Assembly (NCBI RefSeq): GCF_000813725.1
Contig: NZ_JWLD01000045.1
Span: forward strand, 38,871-102,870
Source of the DNA: Leisingera sp. ANG-Vp
GTDB taxonomy: Bacteria > Pseudomonadota > Alphaproteobacteria > Rhodobacterales > Rhodobacteraceae
Reading direction: 5' to 3'
DNA: 64,000 bases
Below the pieces are notes generated by a model. The model saw only the letters and a list, made by a program, of their open reading frames with translations. It had not been told where the DNA came from and did no database searches. Positions within the stretch are counted from its first letter, which is position 1. Every line of letters begins with the position of its first letter. This document shows positions 56,732 to 64,000 of the stretch, one piece after another. Both the position numbers and the translations under genes were made by a program.

Positions 56732-57958
56732 TTAAATCATCCGCCCGCCAAGCCGGTGATCGAAGTGATAGTTCGACATACGCTCCACCCCGTCCTCAAG
56801 GATCAGGAACTGATCCTCCAGCTTTACGCCTTCTTTGGAGCGGTCCCAGCCAATGTAGCTTTCGAGGCAGATAATCATTCCGGGTTCCAGCGCGCCCTGC
56901 AGAGGATAGACAGTGCCGCTGCTGCCCATGTGCGGGATGTTCGGGAATTCACCAGCCATCCCCAGGCCGTGGCCGATGCAGTAATAGCGGCTGGCCTGGT
57001 GTTCAGGCGGTACCTTCCAGGCCTTTTCCGCCAGTTCGCGGTACTCGACACCCGGCTTTAACAGATCTGCATTCCACTCCAGCTGTTCACGCGCGCGCGC
57101 ATAAAGCAGTTGCTGGTCCGGAGTTGCTTTTTGGTCGCCGCACAGGAAAGTGCGGGAGAAATCAACTGCATAGTTCTCGAATGCCAGCGCGTCGGTGTCG
57201 AGGCACAGCAGATCCCCCTTTTGCAGCAGGCGGCTGCCGGCCTCCTGGAAGTAGGGAAATGTGTTCGGCCCGCTCTGAAACAGCCGGGTTGAAACATAGT
57301 GGCCGTGTTTGGCCATCAGAGCGTAGTAAAATTCGGCCCAGGTTTCGGTTTCGCTCTTGCCGGGCTCGGCGCGGGTCTCCAGCCGTTCGACACCGGCTTC
57401 AACCCGCCGCATTGCCTCGCGGATATAGGGAAGCTCAACCGGCAGCTTTATCATCCGGGTCAGCGCTAGCGCTTTGCCCGCATCGCTGGTTTGCAGCCCT
57501 TCGCTCCGCAAAGCGTCTACAGCCTGAAACGGAAAACGGTCGACGGCGATACGGTCGATGGCCGGGTTGTAATCCCGCACTGTTTGGGCAATCTCCGCAG
57601 CAAACCTCGCGCAGGCCCCCTGCATATCGCCGCCGGAGCTGACATAATCCAATCCCTCCGCCATGCGGATTTCGCTAATCGTCGGCAGGTCTTCTGCCAG
57701 ATGCTGGGAGCCTGCGAAATCGTACAGGATCACTGGCCCTTCCAGGAACACCAGCAGGTAGCGGGCCGGCGTTCGCGACGACCATAGCTGCATGTTCATT
57801 GCCCCGGTGGAGTAGAAGATCTGATTCGGGTCGATCACTGCCATCACCGGGATATCGTGCCGCCGCATCCCTTCGCGGGTATGTGCCAGCCGTGCCTGAT
57901 AAAGTGCATATCTGTTGTCCGTCAGCTCAACGGCGAAGGAGGTATCCGTATTTTTCAT
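56732..57958 (-). CDS. M24-family protein resembling DMSP lyase DddP
   Basis: 408 residues with an N-terminal creatinase-like domain and a pita-bread M24 domain. Metal-site residues are D254 and D256 in 'CLDTDALAF', D266 in 'AVDFSRTF', H330 in 'IGHGLGM', E366 in 'CLESYIG' and E381 in 'KLEDQFLI'. The D-x-D plus 10 spacing and the SRTF stretch are DddP-like rather than prolidase-like. From memory, DddP has an Asp six residues after the His, proposed as catalytic; here that position is Gly (HGLGMAG). It may be a paralogue with another C-N, C-O or C-S lyase or hydrolase activity. Divergent from a LysR. Confidence 0.75.
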   Translation of the reverse strand: MKNTDTSFAVELTDNRYALYQARLAHTREGMRRHDIPVMAVIDPNQIFYSTGAMNMQLWSSRTPARYLLVFLEGPVILYDFAGSQHLAEDLPTISEIRMAEGLDYVSSGGDMQGACARFAAEIAQTVRDYNPAIDRIAVDRFPFQAVDALRSEGLQTSDAGKALALTRMIKLPVELPYIREAMRRVEAGVERLETRAEPGKSETETWAEFYYALMAKHGHYVSTRLFQSGPNTFPYFQEAGSRLLQKGDLLCLDTDALAFENYAVDFSRTFLCGDQKATPDQQLLYARAREQLEWNADLLKPGVEYRELAEKAWKVPPEHQASRYYCIGHGLGMAGEFPNIPHMGSSGTVYPLQGALEPGMIICLESYIGWDRSKEGVKLEDQFLILEDGVERMSNYHFDHRLGGRMI

Positions 57959-58037
57959 GACTGCAGTCCCGGGTTCGCGTTGCTGCAGAGACTGCCCGCT
58001 GCAACCGGCTTTACAAAATGACGATTCCGCCGCAGGT

Positions 58038-58056
58038 TTTTTACAAAAAGTAAAAA
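58038..58056. promoter_or_regulatory. Dyad in the M24/LysR divergent region
   Basis: TTTTTAC and GTAAAAA flank five A residues, 9 bp before the GTG start of the LysR. A possible autoregulatory LysR site. Confidence 0.45.
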
Positions 58057-58065
58057 GGATGCTTC

Positions 58066-58995
58066 GTGCACAACGCCCCTTCCCTGACCGGTCTGCGCGC
58101 CTTTGAGGCGGTGATCCGGCATGGCTCTCTGACCGGTGCAGCGCAGGAGCTTTGTGTGACACCCGCTGCCATCAGTCACCGGCTGAAGGATCTGGAAGCA
58201 AGATCTGAAACCAGGCTTTGCTACCGCGAGAGCGGACAGTTTCTCCCGACTCCGCAAGGCCGGGCAGTACTGGCTCAGTTGGGCGACGCATTTAAAAGGA
58301 TCCGCATTGCCAGCCGGATGATCGGGGAAATCGCCGCCGCACCGGCGCTGGAAGTCGTTGCGTCCTACTCGTTTGCGGTTTCCTGGCTGATCCCGAACCT
58401 GCTTGGGTTTCAGGCCAGTTTTCCGGACCTGAAGATCACCATCGAGCCCAGCCACACCCCGGTGCAGAAGGCGCGTATCAGTACCAGCCTGGTGATCGTT
58501 CATTCCGGCCAGCGCCCGGACGGCGGTGACTGGGAACCATTGTTCGAAGATATCTGTGCTGTTGTTTGCAGCTCTGATCATCCTGTTCTGGAGCAGGATT
58601 CTCTGCCGGAAACTCTCTCCTCCTACCCGCTGGTGCATATCAGCCACGAACAGGGCAGCCGCAGTGGCGAGTTTTCCTGGCACGACTGGGGGCTGCACCG
58701 GCTTGGAGCAGCAGTGCATTTCCCTGCAGGGCTTCAGGTTACTGCCGAACATGCCGCCATCGACGCGGTGCAATCCGGCGATTGCCTCGCCTTGGTCAGC
58801 CTTATGAATGCCGATCGAGGGTTGCGTGCGGGATCTCTGGGTTATCTGGCGGGCACTGCCTGCCGCTCCGGGCAAGGTTATTGGGTGCGCTCAGCTGGCG
58901 GCCCCGGCAAAACCGCTGCTGCTGCAGAAGCGTTCAAACTTTGGCTGCAGACCGAAACTGCGGAAACTTTGAAAGTTTATCAGCGAGGCGGCTGA
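58066..58995 (+). CDS. GcvA-type LysR transcriptional regulator
   Basis: 309 residues from a GTG start preceded by AAAAAGGA. HTH 'SLTGLRAFEAVIRHGSLTGA' and 'LCVTPAAISHRLKDLEARSE'; effector domain 'ASYSFAVSWLIPNLLGFQAS'. Divergent from the DddP-like gene, its probable target, and convergent with the next LysR (16 bp gap). Confidence 0.9.
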   Translation: MHNAPSLTGLRAFEAVIRHGSLTGAAQELCVTPAAISHRLKDLEARSETRLCYRESGQFLPTPQGRAVLAQLGDAFKRIRIASRMIGEIAAAPALEVVASYSFAVSWLIPNLLGFQASFPDLKITIEPSHTPVQKARISTSLVIVHSGQRPDGGDWEPLFEDICAVVCSSDHPVLEQDSLPETLSSYPLVHISHEQGSRSGEFSWHDWGLHRLGAAVHFPAGLQVTAEHAAIDAVQSGDCLALVSLMNADRGLRAGSLGYLAGTACRSGQGYWVRSAGGPGKTAAAAEAFKLWLQTETAETLKVYQRGG

Positions 58996-59011
58996 CACAG
59001 GCTGGAACGCG

Positions 59012-59947
59012 TCAAGCCCCGTCGCCGTGTCCGGAATGCGCCGCAACCAATGTGTCGAGAAACAGCTTGGTAATCCGGTTTACGGCAGGCCGCTTGCGGG
59101 TGACCGCAGCAAACTGGCTGCGGTAGGAGATTTCGCCAGGCAGCACTTTCTTCATCAATCCGTAGCGGACAAACCCGTCTCCCAGATGATCGGGCAGGAA
59201 CCCCAGATAACTGCCCGACATGATCAGTATGGCCAGCGCCTGTTCGTTCTGGACCTTGGCAGCCCGCCGGAACCCCAGCTTTTGCCCCACGTGCAAGTTT
59301 GGCGAATTCACCCGGATCCCGGCGTAGTTCTCGGCCTGCACATCCGGCAGCCCAAGGCTGGTCTGGTCGCAGTCAAAGAACGGATGCCCCTTGCCGCAAT
59401 AGAGAAACATGCTCTCTCCATAAAGCGGCAAATAGTCGAGGCTGGGGGATGGCCGGTGCAGCGCCAGAATGCCGATATCAAGCTGGCCGCCGATCACCTT
59501 GGTTTCGATCACGTTCGGCGGTTCCAGCGACAATTCGATCTCCACAGAGGGTGCCGCCTTGTTGAACTCGCGGATGGTGCCCGGGACAAATGCCTCGGGA
59601 TTAGAAGCGCATTGGTCGAACAGGGCAATCCGGATGGTGCCGACCAGCTGCTGTTTGATCTCGTTGACCTGAGCGCGGAAGTCAGTGACTGAGGCCAGCA
59701 GACCTTCGGCAGAGCGCAGCACTTGTTCACCGTCGTCGGTCAGGGAAAACCCGGCCGGGCCGCGGTTGCACAGTTTCAGATCCAGCCGGAGTTCCAAATC
59801 GGCTATGTACTTAGAAATCGTGGATTTGCCGATGTTCAACTCGGTTTCAGCTGCCGCCAGCCCGCCGCTTTCGGCCACGGCCTTGAAGACTCGGAGCAAT
59901 TTCAGATCAGCGTCTGCAATGTGTTTGACACGGGATTGCCGGTTCAT
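59012..59947 (-). CDS. LysR-family transcriptional regulator
   Basis: 311 residues. HTH 'ADLKLLRVFKAVAESGGLAA' and 'LNIGKSTISKYIADLELRLD'; effector domain 'GTIRIALFDQCASNPEAFVP'. The ATG at 59947 gives the normal start about 10 residues before the first helix. Divergent from the second TRAP operon across 170 bp. Confidence 0.92.
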   Translation of the reverse strand: MNRQSRVKHIADADLKLLRVFKAVAESGGLAAAETELNIGKSTISKYIADLELRLDLKLCNRGPAGFSLTDDGEQVLRSAEGLLASVTDFRAQVNEIKQQLVGTIRIALFDQCASNPEAFVPGTIREFNKAAPSVEIELSLEPPNVIETKVIGGQLDIGILALHRPSPSLDYLPLYGESMFLYCGKGHPFFDCDQTSLGLPDVQAENYAGIRVNSPNLHVGQKLGFRRAAKVQNEQALAILIMSGSYLGFLPDHLGDGFVRYGLMKKVLPGEISYRSQFAAVTRKRPAVNRITKLFLDTLVAAHSGHGDGA

Positions 59948-59968
59948 GTTCCAGGTTCGCAATTTGTG

Positions 59969-59989
59969 AAACTTTGCTTTCAAAAGTTT
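59969..59989. promoter_or_regulatory. Dyad in the LysR/TRAP divergent region
   Basis: AAACTTT and AAAGTTT are perfect inverted copies with a 7 bp spacer, 22 bp upstream of the LysR start. Likely LysR operator. Confidence 0.5.
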
Positions 59990-60117
59990 ACATTCTAGAA
60001 ACATGAAACGCAATGTAGCTTCCTGCCCACCAAGGACGGATCGGACCGGCATTTATGCTTATGGAGGGCATGCCGGCGCGCGCCTTGGGCTTCAAGATGA
60101 CAATACGGGAGGAAGTT

Positions 60118-61131
60118 ATGTCATTTCTCAAAAAGGTCTGCACGCTGACCGCAGCCGTTTCTGCCGCCGCGATGCTGACCACCGGTGCCGTTTCCGCAAA
60201 GAACTTCAAGATTGCCGTGGGCGACAGCGCCGGCAGCCCGCAGGAAGCGACCGGCAAGTTCTTTGTTGAGGCATTGGAAGCAAAGTCCGGCGGCGAGCAC
60301 ACCGCAACCCTGTTCCTGAACGGCCAGCTGGGCTCCGAGCAGGACACCGTGAACGAAGCCGCAATCGGCACCCTGGACATGTCGCTGCTGGCTATCAACA
60401 ACGTGACCCCGTTCTCCCCGACCGTGGGCGTGTTCACTCTGCCTTACGTGATCCTGTCGCTGGAAGATGCAGAAACCCTGACCCAGGGCCCGATCGGCCA
60501 AGAGCTGACCGAAAACACCCTGCGTGACGCCGGCGTGCGCATCATTGCCTGGACCTACACCGGCTTCCGCCGCCTGACCAACTCCAAGAAGCCGGTCACT
60601 TCGGTTGCCGACCTGCAGGATCTGGTCATCCGCGTTCCCAAGAACGAGATCATGATCGAGACCTACAAGTCCTGGGGCATCAACCCGACTCCGATGGCCT
60701 GGTCCGAGACCTTCACCGGTCTGCAGACCAAGGTGGTTGATGGTCAGGACAACCCCTACATGACCATCAACGCGATGAAGTTCTACGAAGTGCAGGACCA
60801 CGTCACCAACCTGCGCTACATCTTCTCGATCGAGCCGCTGATCGTCTCCGAAGCCGTATTCCAGGGCCTGTCGGAAGAAGATCAGCAGATCATTCTGGAA
60901 GCAGGCAAGGAAGCCACCCTGAAATCGGCCCAGTTCCTGCGTGACTCCGAAGCCGCGATCAAGGAAGAGCTGACTGCCAAGGGCATGGCCATCGTGGATC
61001 CGGAAAACGACGAAGCCGAGTTCATCAAGCTGGCAACCGAAGCCGTGTGGCCGAAGTTCTACGACTCCATCGGCGGTGTTGAGAAGATGAACGCGGTCCT
61101 GACCGCCATCGGCCGCGACCCGGTTCAGTAA
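60118..61131 (+). CDS. dctP: TRAP transporter substrate-binding protein (DctP)
   Basis: 337 residues with a signal peptide (cleavage about VSA-KN, residue 27). DctP-fold features 'LQDLVIRVPKNEIMIETYKS' and 'WSETFTGLQTKVVDGQDNPY' are present, with the carboxylate-binding Arg in 'VIRVP'. GGGAGGAAG precedes the ATG. First gene of dctPQM plus a stress protein. Confidence 0.93.
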   Translation: MSFLKKVCTLTAAVSAAAMLTTGAVSAKNFKIAVGDSAGSPQEATGKFFVEALEAKSGGEHTATLFLNGQLGSEQDTVNEAAIGTLDMSLLAINNVTPFSPTVGVFTLPYVILSLEDAETLTQGPIGQELTENTLRDAGVRIIAWTYTGFRRLTNSKKPVTSVADLQDLVIRVPKNEIMIETYKSWGINPTPMAWSETFTGLQTKVVDGQDNPYMTINAMKFYEVQDHVTNLRYIFSIEPLIVSEAVFQGLSEEDQQIILEAGKEATLKSAQFLRDSEAAIKEELTAKGMAIVDPENDEAEFIKLATEAVWPKFYDSIGGVEKMNAVLTAIGRDPVQ

Positions 61132-61157
61132 GCCTCTGGCAAACCTATAAAAACAAC

Positions 61158-61182
61158 GAAGCAGCGCCACGTGCGCTGCTTC
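61158..61182. repeat. Stem-loop between dctP and dctQ (second TRAP operon)
   Basis: GAAGCAGCGC and GCGCTGCTTC pair perfectly over 10 bp with a five-base loop, between the binding protein gene and dctQ. No T tract follows; GGGGAGGAG of dctQ lies just behind. Confidence 0.6.
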
Positions 61183-61202
61183 GCACAGGGGAGGAGTACA
61201 TC

Positions 61203-61739
61203 ATGATCTGGAAAGTCCTGGACAACATAGAAAGCTATATCTGCCGTCTATTACTGTCCGGTTTTGTCATTCTGCTGTTCGTGCAGATCATCTCACGCGA
61301 AGTCTTTGGTCATTCATTCTCGTGGATCGAAGAGCTCTCGGTCTACATGTTCGTCTGGTTTGTCTATTTTGGCGCAAGCTATGCCGCACTGAAGGGGGCG
61401 CACAACCGGGTCACCTTCCAGTTCAAATTCCTGCCCTCGGGCTGGATCAAATACATTGAGGCCTTTGCCGACCTCTTCTGGCTGTTCTTCAACTGCTACT
61501 TCCTGTGGCTGGCCACCGATTTCGTCTTCAACAAAATGAACAAGTTCTGGAAGTCGCAGACCTTGGGCATTGAGATGAAGTACATCTACATGGTGCTGCC
61601 CATCGCCTTCACCCTGATGACCATCCGCATTCTGCAGGTGAACTACCGCAAACTGATCCGTGGCGAAGAAATCCACGATCCCGACCAGATTGACCTTGAT
61701 GAGATCAAGGGCAGCGCTGGCGCGGACAATCGCGCGTGA
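61203..61739 (+). CDS. dctQ: TRAP transporter small permease (DctQ)
   Basis: 178 residues with four membrane helices; 'FSWIEELSVYMFVWFVYFGA' is the DctQ hallmark. Acidic C-terminus. GGGGAGGAG precedes the ATG. The gap to dctM is 19 bp. Confidence 0.92.
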   Translation: MIWKVLDNIESYICRLLLSGFVILLFVQIISREVFGHSFSWIEELSVYMFVWFVYFGASYAALKGAHNRVTFQFKFLPSGWIKYIEAFADLFWLFFNCYFLWLATDFVFNKMNKFWKSQTLGIEMKYIYMVLPIAFTLMTIRILQVNYRKLIRGEEIHDPDQIDLDEIKGSAGADNRA

Positions 61740-61758
61740 AAAAGGGAGGGATAGAATA

Positions 61759-63099
61759 ATGGAAACCGAAATCGTCACGATCCTGTTTGGATCATTTCTG
61801 CTGCTTTTGTTCCTCGGCGCGCCGATCACCGTTGCGCTGGGTGTGTCGTCATTGCTGTCGTTCCTGTATCTGGACGAAAACCCGATCAAGTTTGTGCAGA
61901 TCGCCTTCACCTCGGTCGGCTCCTTCCCGCTGATGGCACTGCCGGCCTTCATTCTGGCTGGTGCATTGATGGAGGCCGCGGGGATCTCGAAGCGGCTGAT
62001 CAACGTGGCCGAAAGCTTTGCCGGGCCGTTCACCGGCGGCATCTCGGCAGCGACTGTCATGGCCTGCCTTTTCTTCGGCGCAATCTCCGGTTCCGGCCCG
62101 GCAACCACTGCCGCCGTCGGTATGCTGATGATCCCGGCGATGATCAACCGCGGCTATGAGCGCGGCTATGCGTCTGCGATCACCGCATCCTCGGGCGGCC
62201 TCGGCATCATCATTCCGCCGTCGATCCCGATGGTGATCTTTGGCATTGCCGCCCTCGGCATGGCACCGCCGCCGGAAGCGGTTGAGAAATACGGCACCTT
62301 CCAGTCGGTCTCGATCTCGAAGCTGTTCATTGCCGGCTTTGTGCCCGCCTTCCTGATCGCCACCAGCCTCTTGATCCTGAACTTCTTCATGTCGAAGAAA
62401 CGCGGCTACAAAGGCTCCGCTGACGGCTGGTCGATCCGCAACGTGGGCTGCGAGATGTACCGCGGTTTCTGGGCGCTGATGGCCCCGATTGTGATCCTGG
62501 GCGGCATCTACACCGGCTTCTTCACTCCGACCGAAGCCGCCATCGTCGCGATCTTCTACACTCTGGTTGTTGGTGTCTTCATCTACCGCGAGCTGACCTG
62601 GTCCTCGCTGTTCCAGTCGCTGGAAGCCACCACCTGGCTCACCGGCCGCGTGCTCCTGATCCTGTTCACCGCAACCGTGTTCGGCCGCCTCCTGGTGGAA
62701 AACCAGATCCCGGCGGTGATTGCCGACAGCATGCTGAGCTTCACCCAGAACCTCTATGTCATCTGGGCGCTGATCATCTTCTTCCTGCTGTTTGTCGGCA
62801 TGTTCATGGAGACGCTGGCCACCATCCTGATCCTGGTGCCGGTGATGCTGCCGGTGGCCTATTCGGTGGGCATCGACCCGATCCATTTTGGGGTGGTGAT
62901 GGTTTGTACCCTGGGCATCGGCTTCCAGACGCCGCCCTTGGGTGAGAACCTGTTCATCGCCTCGGGGATCTCGAACATCACAATCGAGCAGATCTCGCTG
63001 CGCGCCCTGCCTTTTGCTGCAGTGAACACGATTGCGATCTTCATCATCGCCTTCTTCCCGGAAATCTCGCTGTGGCTGCCACGGCTGTTTGGCTACTGA
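61759..63099 (+). CDS. dctM: TRAP transporter large permease (DctM)
   Basis: 446 residues, about twelve helices. Signatures 'CLFFGAISGSGPATTAAVGM' and 'GGLGIIIPPSIPMVIFGIAA' are clear. GGGAGGG precedes the ATG. Na+-coupled uptake; the substrate is not determined. The universal stress protein gene follows after 17 bp, a pairing (TeaD-like) known for TRAP systems. Confidence 0.94.
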   Translation: METEIVTILFGSFLLLLFLGAPITVALGVSSLLSFLYLDENPIKFVQIAFTSVGSFPLMALPAFILAGALMEAAGISKRLINVAESFAGPFTGGISAATVMACLFFGAISGSGPATTAAVGMLMIPAMINRGYERGYASAITASSGGLGIIIPPSIPMVIFGIAALGMAPPPEAVEKYGTFQSVSISKLFIAGFVPAFLIATSLLILNFFMSKKRGYKGSADGWSIRNVGCEMYRGFWALMAPIVILGGIYTGFFTPTEAAIVAIFYTLVVGVFIYRELTWSSLFQSLEATTWLTGRVLLILFTATVFGRLLVENQIPAVIADSMLSFTQNLYVIWALIIFFLLFVGMFMETLATILILVPVMLPVAYSVGIDPIHFGVVMVCTLGIGFQTPPLGENLFIASGISNITIEQISLRALPFAAVNTIAIFIIAFFPEISLWLPRLFGY

Positions 63100-63116
63100 T
63101 CTGAAAGGGGACTGAC

Positions 63117-63620
63117 ATGAAACCGCTGATCACAAACATCCTGTTTGCCACTGATCTGTCGCACAATTCGACCCATGCACTGCGCCATGCCGCCAGCCTG
63201 GCGCAGGCAACCGGGGCCGAGATCCACGTGCTGCATGTGAACGAGCCGATCTCGGAAGATGCCAAGATCACCTTCGAGATGTTCGTGCTGAACGACGAGA
63301 CCCGCAAAGCAGCGGCGAAGCGGCGGCACGAAATGGTCAAACAGGTTCTGGCCGAACGCCAGACCCGGTTTTGGGCCTCTTTCGACGGCGATGATGCCAA
63401 GATCCGCGACCAGGTGACCTCGATTGAGGTCACCGACGGCCATCCGGCAGAGGTGATCCTGCGCCGCTCGGCCGAATTGGGTTGCGACCTGATTGTGCTG
63501 GGCGCCCATGACCACGGGTTCTCGCACACCTTCCTGGGCACCGTTGCCAAGCGGGTTCTGCGGCGCTCGCAGATCCCGACATTGGTGGTGCCCTACCAGA
63601 ACGGCGAAGACGAGGAGTGA
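63117..63620 (+). CDS. Universal stress protein (UspA family), TRAP-associated
   Basis: 167 residues. One Usp domain: 'ILFATDLSHNSTHALRHAAS' at the start and the ATP-binding 'VLGAHDHGFSHTFLGTVAKR' near the end (G-2x-G-9x-G(S/T)-like). In the ectoine TRAP system, TeaD, a Usp protein, regulates uptake; this position directly after dctM suggests a similar role. Confidence 0.9.
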   Translation: MKPLITNILFATDLSHNSTHALRHAASLAQATGAEIHVLHVNEPISEDAKITFEMFVLNDETRKAAAKRRHEMVKQVLAERQTRFWASFDGDDAKIRDQVTSIEVTDGHPAEVILRRSAELGCDLIVLGAHDHGFSHTFLGTVAKRVLRRSQIPTLVVPYQNGEDEE

Positions 63621-63627
63621 TCCTCCC

Positions 63628-63656
63628 CGCAAGCGGCAGATCTCAGGCCGCTTGCG
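63628..63656. terminator. Hairpin between convergent Usp and MlrC-family genes
   Basis: CGCAAGCGGC and GCCGCTTGCG pair perfectly with a 9 nt loop, 7 bp after the Usp stop codon, between convergent genes. Confidence 0.65.
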
Positions 63657-63678
63657 AAGACCGCTCCTGCATCAGGGT

Positions 63679-64000
63679 TCAGGCCTGAGCGGGGGCGGTT
63701 CTGACGTCCGGATACAAGTTCCTGTATGGGAAGTGCTCCAGATCGCAGGGAAACACCCCCGGTGCCGCGACCGGGTAGACCGCACTGGCTATCGGCTCGA
63801 AATCGGCGCGAAAATGGGCGGTGCTTTTGACGCAAACCGTACGGAAGCTCTCCGGCTCCAGCCCCAGATGGGTGAAATGCGCCAGATCCAGGCATTGGTT
63901 GCGGATGCTGGTGACTACTATAGTGATGTCCGCCTCTGAATTTGCCAATCGCAGCGCTGCCGTCAGGCCCAGGGTGGCCACCCCGCCGCCATACATCTCG
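63679..64000 (-). CDS. M81/MlrC-family metallopeptidase, C-terminal part (cut by window edge)
   Basis: The visible 106 residues carry the MlrC C-terminal domain pattern: 'ITIVVTSIRNQCLDLAHFTH', 'GLEPESFRTVCVKSTAHFRA' and 'FEPIASAVYPVAAPGVFPCD'. The family is named for microcystin-degrading MlrC but is widespread with other roles. The metal-binding N-terminal domain is outside the window. The gene continues past the right edge. Confidence 0.85.
   Translation of the reverse strand, partial: EMYGGGVATLGLTAALRLANSEADITIVVTSIRNQCLDLAHFTHLGLEPESFRTVCVKSTAHFRADFEPIASAVYPVAAPGVFPCDLEHFPYRNLYPDVRTAPAQA

Overview
The window looks like the chromosome or a large replicon of a marine Roseobacter-group alphaproteobacterium, near Leisingera, Phaeobacter or Ruegeria. 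The evidence is high GC, many LysR-type regulators each divergent from a small catabolic operon, TRAP and ABC transporters for small organic solutes, a non-pyrrolysine MttB homologue, a DMGDH-like oxidase and a DddP-like M24 protein. This genus-level placement is an inference from gene content. I saw no rRNA, tRNA, CRISPR array, replication gene, phage gene or intact insertion sequence.

Layout. 1-5.9 kb: the N-terminus of a DMT exporter, a LysR, and an operon of an FMN-type glutamate-synthase domain protein, an acetolactate-synthase-like ThDP enzyme and an aldehyde dehydrogenase. 6-10.8 kb: a 0.9 kb gene-poor stretch, then a LysR divergent from a metallo-beta-lactamase/cupin/metallo-beta-lactamase set and a GrxB-type glutaredoxin. 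10.7-12.5 kb: an SGNH-like and GSCFA protein pair. 12.7-16.4 kb: a PanB-like, fatty-acid-hydroxylase-like and FAH-family operon with its divergent LysR. 16.4-26.7 kb: a large operon with a Rieske oxygenase, glyoxalase I-like protein, cupin, glutamine-synthetase-like ligase, NitT/TauT-type ABC transporter, BCCT transporter and alpha/beta hydrolase, divergent from an Lrp regulator. 26.8-31.8 kb: a LysR divergent from a TRAP transporter and a ureohydrolase. 31.9-37.8 kb: a DMGDH-like oxidase, P450, MttB-like methyltransferase and TetR, with twin dyad operators upstream. 37.9-40.6 kb: a PNPOx-like protein, a GST and a LysR. 41-48 kb: a branched-chain-type ABC operon and a chemoreceptor. 48.3-52.3 kb: a luciferase-like monooxygenase, flavin reductase, tautomerase and hydrolase operon with a divergent LysR, then a second Lrp. 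52.3-56.5 kb: a MocR regulator divergent from a Tat-exported orphan binding protein, then an EEP-family hydrolase. 56.7-64 kb: a DddP-like M24 protein with its LysR, a second LysR divergent from a second TRAP system plus a universal stress protein, and the C-terminus of an MlrC/M81 family protein.

Together the genes form a string of self-contained uptake-plus-catabolism modules, each with a local regulator, and many appear aimed at nitrogenous osmolytes and related small organics. The two most promising modules are the Rieske/glutamine-synthetase-like/ABC/BCCT operon, possibly acting through gamma-glutamylated amines, and the MttB/P450/DMGDH operon, possibly an aerobic N-demethylation route. 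Substrates for both are inferred, not shown. Starts were chosen from Shine-Dalgarno sequences, ATGA overlaps and family N-termini. All dyads and hairpins were found by eye.
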